A DNA stretch of 64,000 bases from Candidatus Zhuqueibacterota bacterium (GTDB lineage Bacteria; Zhuqueibacterota; Zhuqueibacteria; Oceanimicrobiales; Oceanimicrobiaceae): positions 23,317 to 87,316 of the forward strand of contig JAJDAG010000134.1 of the NCBI GenBank assembly GCA_029262005.1, written 5' to 3'. Positions 49,128 through 59,313 of the stretch are shown here, piece after piece (position 1 is the first letter of the stretch; the number at the start of each line of letters is the position of its first letter). Below the pieces are notes generated by a model. That model had not been told where the DNA came from and ran no database searches. It saw only the letters and a program-made list of their open reading frames with translations. A program made the translations under genes and the position numbers.

Positions 49128-49272
49128 GATTGCTGGTTTTCAAAGCAGGGATCACAATTATGGTATCGCAGACCTTGCAAACCACCTGTGTTCCAGCTCT
49201 TTCAGACCCTGTTTTGTATTTCATTCCACAATCATGACACCGGAAATGAATTAATGTTTTAGACTGTAGCAT
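49114..49272 (-). CDS. Small zinc-ribbon protein (52 aa)
   Basis: Own reading of minus strand: MLQSKTLIHFRCHDCGMKYKTGSERAGTQVVCKVCDTIIVIPALKTSNRDTK*; two CxxC pairs (CHDC, CKVC). Overlaps the orphan sorting-domain ORF in another frame; absent from the ORF track because it is <60 aa. Confidence 0.65.
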   Translation of the reverse strand: MLQSKTLIHFRCHDCGMKYKTGSERAGTQVVCKVCDTIIVIPALKTSNRDTK

Positions 49273-49318
49273 GAGACTACTTCTCCATTCCCCCCGTGTT
49301 GATTTAAATTGTAAATTA

Positions 49319-49351
49319 AATTTCCCGGAGCCTGCAAGACTCCGGGAAATT
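49319..49351 (-). terminator. Hairpin after the giant BspA-like gene
   Basis: aatttcccggag cctgcaaga ctccgggaaatt. Confidence 0.75.
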
Positions 49352-49359
49352 CACCGTCA

Positions 49360-52300
49360 CTACTTCATTAAAATGAGTCGCTTCATAGCCTGAAAATTAT
49401 TGGCTTCGAGTTTGTAAATGTAAATACCGCTGGCGACTTTGATGCCTTGTTCATTTTTGGCGTTCCAGGCAACCTGGTGCTGACCGGCTGCGGCTTGACC
49501 CTGATAAAGCGTTTTGATACGTTTGCCCATCATGTTGTAAATGGTCAGTTTGACTTCAGCCGCTTCCGGCACGTCAAATGTAATCGACGTGGTCGGGTTG
49601 AACGGATTCGGATAGTTCTGTCCCAAAGCAAATGCCTCTGGCAAAGCAGGCGCTTCGTTATTCTTCATCAATCCTTCATGTTCAGCCTGACCCGGCCCGG
49701 CAGTTTTGCTGAAAGGAAAGTCATCACTATCTAAAATAATTCCGGGAAGCGTGCCGACATTAAAAGCATAGCCATATGTTCCCGGTGGCACTGCCGCAGG
49801 AACATTTTGCGTTAGCGCGTCAGGTGTTAATGTTTGTCCCGGTGCCAGAGTTCTGTTCAACCAGGGCCCCAAACTTGCATCCACCGTACCGCCACCTGGT
49901 TTGGTGATAATATTCCATACATCAACAATCTGCACCGATGCTGAGTTGTTGGTGATCTGTACCTGAAATTGAAATGAACCGCCGGTTGCCGGAATGGTGG
50001 TTGAAGTAAGCGGGGTGATTGTAATGGAAACAGGCTGACTGGAGCAGTTCTTGCCGCCATCCGTAATTGTCCAGCCATCGGAGTTGATCATATTGTCTCT
50101 GGCTGCTTCGCCGCCGCAATATTGGCTGTTGCCGCCATCAAAAGTGACGCTACTCTGCAGGTTTTGCGCATCCCAGCCGATGAGCAGGGCGTCATAATTC
50201 TCGTTGGAAAGTGTTACGCCACTAAACATTCTCACTGCATTTGTAAGCGCCTCTACATTCCAGTTTTCGAGATCCTGGTCAAATGTGACAGCATCCATGA
50301 ACATTTGAAACGTATGCGTTACATTCGCTGTGTTCCAGCCACCGATGTCCTGGTTAAAGACGGAAGCGCCATCGAACATATAGTCCAGGCGTGTTACCTT
50401 TATTGTGTTCCAGCTTCCGATGTCCTGGTTGAAGGCAGAAGCACCCTGGAACATACCAAGCATTACCGTTACATTCTCCGTGTTCCAGCTTCCGATATTC
50501 TGATTAAAGCTGGAAGCGCCCTGGAACATATTGCGCATATCCGTTACATTGTCTGTGTTCCAGTTCTCGATGCTCTGGTTAAAGGCGGAAGCGCGCTGAA
50601 ACATACCCCACATATTCGTTACATTCGCTGTATTCCAGTTTCCGATATCCTGGTTAAAGGCGGAAGCATCGAGGAACATCCACGTCATATCCGTAACATT
50701 GGATAAATCAGGCGCATCGCTAGCCTGGCCGCCCAGGTTGCCACACCCTCTAAAAGCGGCGTTCATTGAAATCCATTTACCGGGTCCCCACTTGTCAATG
50801 CTCAGCAATTTATCTTTATCGCCGCCATTATTAAAATAAATCTGCGGAAAGCCTGTGTCGGCGCCGCTGTTATCCATAATACGAATGGTATAGGTTCCGG
50901 CTGCGGCATAATTACAAGTGTAATTACCCGTCACCCCGGTGGCGTCGATTGTGCCATCGTCATCGATATCCACATTGTAATTGTATCCGCCGCCCGTGGT
51001 CGGGATGGTGAACTGAGTATTTGATGATGTTCCCGGATTATCGGTTTTGACGGTAATAACAAAGCCATCGATTATCGGGCAGGCGTCGCCGCCGTCAGTA
51101 ATGGTCCAGCCATCGGCGTTTATCATGTTGGTTCTGGCTGCTTCGCCGCTGCAATACATGCTATTGCCGCCATGAAAATTTACACCACTCTGCAGGTTTT
51201 GTGCATCCCACCCGATGAGCAGGGCATCATAATTTGTAGTGGAAAGTGTAACGCTAGCAAACATACTTGTTGCGCTTGTTAGCGCCGCTACATTCCAGCT
51301 TCCAATATCCTGGTCAAAGGAAGAAGCCAGATTGAACATGTTCCCCATATTCGTTACCTTGGCTGTGTTCCAGCTTCCGATGTCTTGGTTAAAGGCGGTG
51401 GCCACAAACATACCCCACAGACTCGTTACATTTGCTGTGTTCCAGCTTCCGATGTCCTGGTTAAAGGCCGAAGCATAGTAGAACATAGAGTTCATAGTCG
51501 TTACATTCGCTGTGTTCCAGCTTCCGATGTCCTGGTTGAAAGCGGAAGCATAGGCGAACGCTTGAGCCATATTCGTTACATTCGACAAATCAGGCGCATC
51601 AGTTGCTTGCCCTGCCAGATTGGAACAACCTTTAAACGCACTGTTCATCGATGTCCATTTACCGGGTCCCCACTTATCAATACTCAGCAATTTATCCTTA
51701 TCGCCGCCATTGTTAAAATAAATCCGCGGAAAGCCAGTTCCGGCGCCGCTGTTATCCATAATGCGAATGGTATAGGTTCCGGCTGCAGCATAATTACAAG
51801 TGTAATCACCTGTTACTCCGGTGGCGTCGATTGTGCCATCGTCATCAATATCCACATTATAATTATACCCGCTGCCGGTAGTCGGAATGGTAAACTGGGT
51901 ATTTGACGATGTTCCTGCGTTGTCGGTTTTGATGGTAATGACAAAGCCATCGATCACGGGGCAGGCGTCGCCACCGTCAGTAATGGTCCAGCCATCGGCG
52001 TTTATCATGTTGGTTCTGGCTGCTTCGCCTGAGCAATATGTGCTATTGCCGCCATGGAAAGTGACACCACTCTGCAGGTTTTGTGCATCCCAACCGGTGA
52101 GCAGAGCGTCATAGTTTGCGGTGGAAAGTGTTGCGTTCAAAAACATATTTCCTGCACTTGTTAGCGCTGCGACATCCCAGCTGCCAATGTCCTGGTCAAA
52201 GGCGGTTGCGTCGCGGAACATATTGCTCGTATTCGTTACACTTGCTGTGTTCCAGCTTCCAATGTCCTGGTTAAAGACAGTTGCCTGTCGGAACATCTGG

Positions 52301-55300
52301 TTCATATCAGTTACGCTTGCCGTGTTCCAGCCTCCGATGTCCTGGTTAAAGGCAATGGCGTCCTGGAACATCTGGTTCATATTCGTTGCCTTAGCTGTGT
52401 TCCAGCTTCCGATATCCTGGTTAAATGTGTGAGCGCTTAGAAACACATGATCCATAATCGTTACATTTGCCGTGTTCCAACTGCCGATATCCTGGTTAAA
52501 GGCAATAGCGGCGTTTAACATCGAGGACATATTCGTGACATTCCCTACGTTCCAGCCTCCGATATCCTGATTAAATGCGTGAGCGCTTTGGAACATAGCG
52601 GACATATTCGTTACATTTGCTGTGTTCCAACTTCCGATGTTCTGGTTAAAGGCGTAAGCATAGAGGAACATCCGATACATGTTCGTTACATTTGCAGTAT
52701 TCCAGCTTCCGATGTCCTGGTTAAAGACCTTAGCGTTGTTGAACATATAGCTCATATCCGTAACATTCGATAAATCAGGCGCATCGCTTGCCTGTCCGGC
52801 CAGGTTGATACAACCCCAGAAAGCTTGTCCCATGGAATTCCATTTGCCGGTTCCCCACTGGTCAATACTCAACAATTTTTCTTTATCGCCAGCATTACCG
52901 AAACGAATCCGCGGAAAACCTGTGCCTGCGCCGCTGTTGTCAATTATATGAACAGTATAGGTTCCGGCAGCGGCATAGTTACAAGTATAATCACCTGTTA
53001 CCCCGGTGGCTTCAATTGTGCCGTCGCCATCGATATCCACATTGTAATTGTAGCCGCCACCTGCGGTCGGAATAGTAAACTGAGCGCTTGACGAAGTTCC
53101 CGGATTGTCGGTTTTGATGGTGATGATAAAATAATCGGTTGTGGGGCAGTCTTTACCGCCGTCGGTAATGGTCCAGCCATCGGCGTTGATCATATTGGTT
53201 CTGGCTGTTTCGCCTCCGCAATATTTGCTATTGCCACCGTGGAAAGGGACGCCGCTCTGCAGGGTTTGCGCATCCCAACCGGTGAGCAGGGCGTCATAAT
53301 TTGCGGTGGAAAGCGTAACGCCACTAAACATTTGTGTTGCAGTTGTTACTGCTTCTACATTCCAGCTTCCGATATCCTGATCAAAGGCGGTTGCAGAGGT
53401 GAACATTTGCTGCATACTCGTTACCTGAGCTGTGTTCCAGCCTCCGATATCCTGGTTAAAGGCCGAAGCATAGTAGAACACTCGATACATATTCGTCACA
53501 TTCGCAGTATTCCAACTTCCGATGTCCTGGTTAAAGGCGGTTGCGCTCCAAAACATATTGATCATATTCGTAACATTTGCTGTATTCCAGTTTCCGATAT
53601 CCTGGTTAAAGGATGAAGCCTGATAGAACATACCTTGCATATCCGTTACCTGCCCTGTGTTCCAGCTTCCGATATCATGGTTGAAGGTGGAAACATCAAA
53701 GAACATTTGATGCATACTCGTTACATTGGCTGTGTTCCAGTTTCCAATGTCCTGGTTAAAGGCGGTAGCCTTATAGAACATATTGCGCATATTCGTTACA
53801 TTTGCTGTGTTCCAGCCTCCGATGTTCTGGTTAAAGGCCGAAGCCTGGTTGAACATGTTGGCCATATCCGTGACATTCGCTGTGTTCCAGCCGCCGATGT
53901 CCTGGTTAAATGCTGAAGCATTAGTGAACATAGAGTGTATATTTGTTGCATTTGCTGTGTTCCAGTTTCCGATGTCATGATTAAAGACTGTAGCGCCATA
54001 GAACATACTGCGCATATCTGTTACATTCGCAACATTCCAACTTCCGATATCCTGATTAAAGGATTCAGCACCGAAAAACATAGCTTCCATATCGGTCACA
54101 TTAGCTGTGTTCCAGTTTCCAATATCCTGATTAAAGGCCGAAGCATTATAGAAAACACTTTGCATATTTGTTACATTCTCTGTGTTCCAGCTTCCGATGT
54201 CCTGGTTAAAGGACGAAGCGTTGGAGAACATAGTATGCATACTTGTTACATTCGACAAATCAGGCGCATCGCTCGCCTGTCCGGCAAGATTGGAGCAGCC
54301 ATGAAAAGCGCGTTCCATCGAAGTCCATTTACCCGTTCCCCACTGGTCAATGCTAAGCAATTTATCTTTATCGCCGCCATTATTAAAATAAATGCGCGGA
54401 AAGCCCGTTCCGGCGCCGCTGTTGTCAATGATGTGGATGGTATAAGTTCCGGCTGCTGCGTAATTACAGGTGTAACTGCCGGTTTGACCGGTAGCTTCGA
54501 TTGAGCCGTCGCCATCGATATCCACATTGTAATTGTAGCTGCCGCCTGTGGTCGGGATGGTAAACTGCGTGCTTGATGAAGTGCCCGGGTTATCTGTTTT
54601 GATGGTCATGATAAAATAATCGGTTGTGGGACAATCCTGCCCGCCATCTGTAATGCTCCAGTTATCTGAGCTGATCATATTGGCTCTCGCTGATGCGCCT
54701 GAGCAATATTTACTGTTGCCGCCATGAAAAGTGACGCCGCTCTGCAGGGTTTGCGCATCCCAACCGGTGAGCAGGGCGTCGTAATTTGCAGTGGAAAGAG
54801 TCACGCCTAGAAACATCCCTGTTGCATCTGTTAGCGCCGTTACATTCAAGCCTCCGATGTCCTGATTAAAGGCGGTAGCCCCATTGAACATATGGTTCAT
54901 ATCCGTGACATTTGCTGTGTTCCAGCTTCCAATGTCCTGGTTAAAGGCGGTAGCAAACGCGAACATTTTCTGCATACTCGTTACATTTGCTGTGTTCCAG
55001 CTACCGATGTCCTGATTAAAACCCGAAGCTGAATAGAACGTATGGTTCATATTCGTTACATTGGCTGTGTTCCACCCACTGATGTCCCGGTTAAAGGCCG
55101 AAGCTTCGTAGAACATAGCGTCTATATTCGTTACATTTGCCGTGTTCCAGCCTCCAATGTCCTGGTTAAAGGCGGTGGCGCCTCGGAACATGTTCAGCAT
55201 AGTCGCTACATTTGCTGTGTTCCAGCTGCTGATATCTTGGTTAAAGGTGGAGGCAGTGAAGAACAAATGATCCATAGTCGTTACATTTGCAGTGTTCCAA

Positions 55301-55902
55301 TTGCCGATGTCCTGGTTAAAGGCTGAAGCCCCGCTGAACAATGAACTCATAGTCGTTACATTAGCAGTATTCCAGCTTCCAATGTCCTGGTTGAAGGCCG
55401 AAGCCTGAGTGAACATATGCCTCATATTTGTTACGTTTGACAAATCAGGTGCATCACTTGCCTGTCCTGCCAGGTTGGAACAACCATAGAAAGCGCGTTC
55501 CATGGAGGTCCATTTCCCGGTTCCCCACTGATCAATACTCAATAATTTATCTTTATCGCCTCCAAGATTAAAATAAATCCGCGGAAAGCCTGTGCCCGCG
55601 CCGCTGTTGTCTTTAATGCGAATGGTATAAGTTCCCGCCGCAGCATAATCGCATGTGTAGTCGCCTGTTACGCCGGTTGCTTCGTCTATGCCATCGTTAT
55701 CAATATCCACATTGTAATTATATCCGCCGCCGGTGGTGGGGATGGTAAATTGTGTATTTGACGAAGTTCCAGCGTTATCGGTTTTGACGGTGATGACAAA
55801 ATCATCGGTTGATTGTGCAAAACCCTTTTCAGGAAAAAATGAGCCAGGCAATACAAAGATCCCTAAAAGATACATAATCCATTTGGTTAAATTGGTTTTC
55901 AT
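49360..55902 (-). CDS. Giant secreted BspA-like (DUF285) protein with five internal modules and T9SS-like C-terminal sorting domain
   Basis: Five occurrences of DxFxITIKTDNxGTSS.TQFTIP...DKLLSIDxWGxGKW, each followed by 25-aa [25 protein letters not shown] repeats; C-terminus [31 protein letters not shown]...RLILMK. Confidence 0.92.
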   Translation of the reverse strand: MKTNLTKWIMYLLGIFVLPGSFFPEKGFAQSTDDFVITVKTDNAGTSSNTQFTIPTTGGGYNYNVDIDNDGIDEATGVTGDYTCDYAAAGTYTIRIKDNSGAGTGFPRIYFNLGGDKDKLLSIDQWGTGKWTSMERAFYGCSNLAGQASDAPDLSNVTNMRHMFTQASAFNQDIGSWNTANVTTMSSLFSGASAFNQDIGNWNTANVTTMDHLFFTASTFNQDISSWNTANVATMLNMFRGATAFNQDIGGWNTANVTNIDAMFYEASAFNRDISGWNTANVTNMNHTFYSASGFNQDIGSWNTANVTSMQKMFAFATAFNQDIGSWNTANVTDMNHMFNGATAFNQDIGGLNVTALTDATGMFLGVTLSTANYDALLTGWDAQTLQSGVTFHGGNSKYCSGASARANMISSDNWSITDGGQDCPTTDYFIMTIKTDNPGTSSSTQFTIPTTGGSYNYNVDIDGDGSIEATGQTGSYTCNYAAAGTYTIHIIDNSGAGTGFPRIYFNNGGDKDKLLSIDQWGTGKWTSMERAFHGCSNLAGQASDAPDLSNVTSMHTMFSNASSFNQDIGSWNTENVTNMQSVFYNASAFNQDIGNWNTANVTDMEAMFFGAESFNQDIGSWNVANVTDMRSMFYGATVFNHDIGNWNTANATNIHSMFTNASAFNQDIGGWNTANVTDMANMFNQASAFNQNIGGWNTANVTNMRNMFYKATAFNQDIGNWNTANVTSMHQMFFDVSTFNHDIGSWNTGQVTDMQGMFYQASSFNQDIGNWNTANVTNMINMFWSATAFNQDIGSWNTANVTNMYRVFYYASAFNQDIGGWNTAQVTSMQQMFTSATAFDQDIGSWNVEAVTTATQMFSGVTLSTANYDALLTGWDAQTLQSGVPFHGGNSKYCGGETARTNMINADGWTITDGGKDCPTTDYFIITIKTDNPGTSSSAQFTIPTAGGGYNYNVDIDGDGTIEATGVTGDYTCNYAAAGTYTVHIIDNSGAGTGFPRIRFGNAGDKEKLLSIDQWGTGKWNSMGQAFWGCINLAGQASDAPDLSNVTDMSYMFNNAKVFNQDIGSWNTANVTNMYRMFLYAYAFNQNIGSWNTANVTNMSAMFQSAHAFNQDIGGWNVGNVTNMSSMLNAAIAFNQDIGSWNTANVTIMDHVFLSAHTFNQDIGSWNTAKATNMNQMFQDAIAFNQDIGGWNTASVTDMNQMFRQATVFNQDIGSWNTASVTNTSNMFRDATAFDQDIGSWDVAALTSAGNMFLNATLSTANYDALLTGWDAQNLQSGVTFHGGNSTYCSGEAARTNMINADGWTITDGGDACPVIDGFVITIKTDNAGTSSNTQFTIPTTGSGYNYNVDIDDDGTIDATGVTGDYTCNYAAAGTYTIRIMDNSGAGTGFPRIYFNNGGDKDKLLSIDKWGPGKWTSMNSAFKGCSNLAGQATDAPDLSNVTNMAQAFAYASAFNQDIGSWNTANVTTMNSMFYYASAFNQDIGSWNTANVTSLWGMFVATAFNQDIGSWNTAKVTNMGNMFNLASSFDQDIGSWNVAALTSATSMFASVTLSTTNYDALLIGWDAQNLQSGVNFHGGNSMYCSGEAARTNMINADGWTITDGGDACPIIDGFVITVKTDNPGTSSNTQFTIPTTGGGYNYNVDIDDDGTIDATGVTGNYTCNYAAAGTYTIRIMDNSGADTGFPQIYFNNGGDKDKLLSIDKWGPGKWISMNAAFRGCGNLGGQASDAPDLSNVTDMTWMFLDASAFNQDIGNWNTANVTNMWGMFQRASAFNQSIENWNTDNVTDMRNMFQGASSFNQNIGSWNTENVTVMLGMFQGASAFNQDIGSWNTIKVTRLDYMFDGASVFNQDIGGWNTANVTHTFQMFMDAVTFDQDLENWNVEALTNAVRMFSGVTLSNENYDALLIGWDAQNLQSSVTFDGGNSQYCGGEAARDNMINSDGWTITDGGKNCSSQPVSITITPLTSTTIPATGGSFQFQVQITNNSASVQIVDVWNIITKPGGGTVDASLGPWLNRTLAPGQTLTPDALTQNVPAAVPPGTYGYAFNVGTLPGIILDSDDFPFSKTAGPGQAEHEGLMKNNEAPALPEAFALGQNYPNPFNPTTSITFDVPEAAEVKLTIYNMMGKRIKTLYQGQAAAGQHQVAWNAKNEQGIKVASGIYIYKLEANNFQAMKRLILMK

Positions 55903-56120
55903 AATACATCTCCTCTTTTTGTATAACAATTAAAATTATCTTCTCACAGACCTTTTCCCTCATCTGAAATGGTTAACCGGGCATGTGAGGTGGTCATTCC
56001 TATCGAGATTTTTCAAATATATCAATCTCAAATTGATCTGGTTTATTGCGAGCGAATCATAAGTATGTCCTCCTCAATTTTTGCAGGGTCCATGAAAAAT
56101 ATATTGTGATTTTATTTCCG

Positions 56121-56148
56121 CTCAGTCTGGGTTTCTACCCAGGCTGAG
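56121..56148. other. Hairpin upstream of the giant BspA-like gene
   Basis: ctcagtctggg tttcta cccaggctgag (one G-T pair). Confidence 0.5.
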
Positions 56149-56155
56149 TGAAAAC

Positions 56156-56225
56156 GACCGGCTTTTTGCTGGTTTGTTTTGTGAAATTAAATCGATATCA
56201 ATGTTGCGCATCCGCCAGAAGTGAC
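56156..56225. repeat. Third, partial copy of the flank of arrays A and C
   Basis: gaccggctttttgctggtttgttttgtgaaattaaatcgatatcaatgttgcgcatccgccagaagtgac matches 24908-24980 and 48720-48788. Confidence 0.75.
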
Positions 56226-56228
56226 AAA

Positions 56229-56261
56229 AACCCTGACAGGGTACCGAACCCTGTCAGGATT
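56229..56261 (-). terminator. CCTGACAGG hairpin after the FG-GAP/PKD cargo gene
   Basis: aaccctgacagggtaccgaaccctgtcaggatt. Confidence 0.8.
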
Positions 56262-56272
56262 AGTTGCTAGTC

Positions 56273-58723
56273 CTACTTCATCAAAATCAGTCGCTTCATG
56301 GCCTGAAAATTATTGGCTTCGAGTTTGTAAATATAAACACCGCTGGCGACTTTGACGCCTTGTTCATTTTTGGCGTTCCAGACCACTTGGTGCCGGCCGG
56401 CCGTTGCCTGACCGTGATAAAGCGTTTTGATACGTTTGCCCATCATGTTGTAAATGGTCAGTTTGATTTTGCCGCTTTCTGGCAGAGTAAAACTAATGGT
56501 GGTCGTTGGGTTGAACGGATTCGGATAGTTCTGTCCCAATGCAAATACCGCTGGCAAAGCAGGCCCTTCGTCACCTGCCGTCAACCCTTCACTTTCAGCC
56601 TGAGCCGACCCTACTGTCTTGTTGAAAGGGAGATTGTCACTATCTAAAATAGTCCCTGGAAGCGTGCCGACATTGAAAGCATAGCCATATGTTCCCGGTG
56701 GCGCTCCGGCAGGAACGTTTTGAGTTAGCGCGTCAGGTGTATTTGTTTGTCCGGGGGCCAGATTTATATTCAACCAGGGCCCCAAACTTACATCAACCAT
56801 ACCACCACCCGGCTTGGTTATAACATTCCATACATCGACAATCTGCACCGATGCTGAGTTGTTGGTGATCTGTACCTGAAATTGAAATGAACCGCCGCTT
56901 GCCGGAATCGTGGTTGAAGTAATCGGGGTGATTGTAATGGAAACCAGTGGCAGTACATTGACTGTGATGTCATCCGTATCGGTGCAGCCACTGGCGTCTG
57001 TGACCACGACTGTGTACGTTGTCGTATCTGTGGGTGTCGCTGTTGGATTGGCCAGGGTCGCGTCATCCAATCCGGTGGTTGGCGTCCAACTGTAAGTGTA
57101 GGGCGCAGTGCCACCGCTGGCCGTCGGGCTGCCGCCAATGGCGGTTGAACTGCCAATTACAATATCAATGTCGGTCCCTGCATCAGCAACGGGACTCGGG
57201 TTGACCGTAACTACAACATCGTCGGTTGCAGAAAGCCCGGTCGAAGTTTCAGAGACTTCAACAGTGTAAGTGGTCGTGGCTGCGGGTGATGCATTTGGAT
57301 TGGCTGCGGTTGCATCATCCAATCCGGTGGTTGGCGTCCAACTGTAAGTGTAGGGTCCGCCATTGCCGCCGGAACCGGTTGGGCTGCCACCGATTGGTAC
57401 GGATTGTCCGGCGCAAATAGTCTGATAAGCGCCGGCATCGGCAACCGGTGGTGATGGGGTGTAAAAATATGCCGCACCGGCGCCGGTGCCGTTATTATTA
57501 TTATCAGTGGGGGCGCCAACAAGTACGTCGCCTCCGTCATAGGAGACCGAATAGCCGAATTCGGTATTCCTCGCGGCATCACTGGCGTTGAGTTTTTTTA
57601 ACTGCCCCCAATTATCCGCGCCGCCCTCGTCGCGGGCAAAAATGTATGCCGCCCCAACACCACCGCGAACCCATCCCGGTGCGCCTGCAATGGCATAGTT
57701 CCCGTTAATGGAGACCGAGTTGCCGAAGGTGTCGTTCGCCGCGCCGGCGCTGGCAGTTACTTTTTTTACCTCTCCCCAATTATCCGCGCCGCCCTGGTTA
57801 CGGGCAAAGATGTAGGCCGAGCCGGAACTGCTGCCGTAATCGTCATCCTTTCGGGCGCCCACAATGGCGTAATCTCCGTTAATGGAAGCCGAGTTGCCAA
57901 AGCTGTCACTCAGCGCACCGTCGCTGGCAAAGACTTTTTTGACGTGTCCCCAATTATCTGAACCACCCTGGTTGCGGGCAAAAATGTATGCCGCACCGGA
58001 CCCGAATACGTTTCCGCTACCGCTAGTAGCGCCCACAATGACAAAATCTCCGTTAATGGAGACCGACCAGCCGAAACTTGTGCCGGTCGCGCCGTCGCCG
58101 GCAAGGAGTTTTTTGACTTCTCCCCAGTTGTCTGAACCACCCTGGTTGCGGAAAAAGATGTATGCTGAACCCGTGCCGGGAGGGCCGTTAGCCTCATCGG
58201 GCCATGCACCCACAATGGCGTAATCTCCGTTAATGGAAACCGAGTATCCAAAGTTGTCACCCTCGTCACCGTCGCCGGCAAGGAGTTTTTTAAACTCTCC
58301 CCAGTTATCAGTCCCGCCCTGGTTGCGGGCAAAGATGTAGGCTGAACCGGAAATGCTTCCGTTATCATCATCATCTTTGGCGCCCACGATAGCGAGATCT
58401 CCGCTAATGGAGACGGAATAGCCGAAACGGTCACCTGCAGCGCCATCGCTGGGGGTGATTTTTTTGACTTCTGTCCATTGAGCGCCATTCCGTTGAAAAA
58501 TGTATGCCGCACCGGATTCGGCGCCGTTATCACTATCGCGATATGTGCTCACAATGGCGTAGTCTCCACTAATGGAAACCGAGTTGCCGAATTCGTGATA
58601 TGCCGTGCCGTCGCTGGCGAGAATTTTAAACTCTGAGGTGAACTGCGCATGCCCGGGAAGGGCAAAAAGCATTAAAAAAACGATGGATAGAAAAACGCTG
58701 CGGTAATTATTAAAGGATTTCAT
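56273..58723 (-). CDS. Secreted FG-GAP (integrin-alpha-like) repeat protein with PKD-like modules and T9SS-like C-terminal sorting domain
   Basis: Seven repeats of the type GDxFGYSVSISGDYAIVGAxxDDDNGSxSGSAYIFARNQGGxDNWGEVKKL; PKD-like YSWTPTTGLDDAT; C-terminal [31 protein letters not shown]...RLILMK. Confidence 0.9.
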   Translation of the reverse strand: MKSFNNYRSVFLSIVFLMLFALPGHAQFTSEFKILASDGTAYHEFGNSVSISGDYAIVSTYRDSDNGAESGAAYIFQRNGAQWTEVKKITPSDGAAGDRFGYSVSISGDLAIVGAKDDDDNGSISGSAYIFARNQGGTDNWGEFKKLLAGDGDEGDNFGYSVSINGDYAIVGAWPDEANGPPGTGSAYIFFRNQGGSDNWGEVKKLLAGDGATGTSFGWSVSINGDFVIVGATSGSGNVFGSGAAYIFARNQGGSDNWGHVKKVFASDGALSDSFGNSASINGDYAIVGARKDDDYGSSSGSAYIFARNQGGADNWGEVKKVTASAGAANDTFGNSVSINGNYAIAGAPGWVRGGVGAAYIFARDEGGADNWGQLKKLNASDAARNTEFGYSVSYDGGDVLVGAPTDNNNNGTGAGAAYFYTPSPPVADAGAYQTICAGQSVPIGGSPTGSGGNGGPYTYSWTPTTGLDDATAANPNASPAATTTYTVEVSETSTGLSATDDVVVTVNPSPVADAGTDIDIVIGSSTAIGGSPTASGGTAPYTYSWTPTTGLDDATLANPTATPTDTTTYTVVVTDASGCTDTDDITVNVLPLVSITITPITSTTIPASGGSFQFQVQITNNSASVQIVDVWNVITKPGGGMVDVSLGPWLNINLAPGQTNTPDALTQNVPAGAPPGTYGYAFNVGTLPGTILDSDNLPFNKTVGSAQAESEGLTAGDEGPALPAVFALGQNYPNPFNPTTTISFTLPESGKIKLTIYNMMGKRIKTLYHGQATAGRHQVVWNAKNEQGVKVASGVYIYKLEANNFQAMKRLILMK

Positions 58724-59052
58724 AATACCTCTCTTTTGTGTTTTGGTGGTTAAAAATTATGACAATTATCAGGATTCAAAAAATTGCCTGGTTGAAAAAG
58801 TCTTCTCCCGTCCGTTTTACACGGACCTGCACGGATTTCAGACTGTTTTCGAAATATTTCCTTCAATCCATAGAAAAAAATCAGTGCCTGCCCTGACGTC
58901 GGGGAAGATCTGTGTTCATTTGTGGCAGAAGAAAATGTGTGAGGTTGTGAGTCCGTCCGTGACATGAGAGTCGTCCTCCCTAACCAGAAATATGAAAGAA
59001 GACAATGAATTTATTACGGTCTAAGATAGGTGTTTCAGAAGTGCAATACTTT

Positions 59053-59085
59053 GCCGTAGCGGCCTTTTTTTTGTCCGTAGCGGCC
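59053..59085. promoter_or_regulatory. Candidate AraC-type operator: direct repeats at 21-bp spacing
   Basis: ccgtagcggcc at 59054 and again at 59075 (11/11), spacer ttttttttgt. Confidence 0.5.
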
Positions 59086-59313
59086 ATTTCACGAAAATTT
59101 CGTAACTATCCAGCTTATGCTGTTGGCGTGCAACGTTTTAGCGTCGCGATTCTCATTAAAACAAAGCAAAACTAAAGTTTTGCACTCCGAGTCTTCAAAT
59201 ATAAGCGTCAAAATATTAACACCTTTCAAATTTCAAGCTGAAAGAAGAGTTGTCATTGGAGCTTGAAACTGGAGATTTATGTGGAATTTGAGATTTGTGT
59301 CTTGCAATTCTGG

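Noticed and set aside
48502-49272. Diversity-generating retroelement or retron linked to the repeats
   Set aside because: No reverse-transcriptase ORF (no YxDD-type domain) anywhere in the window, and variation among units is not A-specific by eye.
50122-55326. Plus-strand repeat ORFs ([12 protein letters not shown]...) antisense to the giant BspA-like gene
   Set aside because: Same artefact: antisense reading of the repetitive DUF285 coding sequence.
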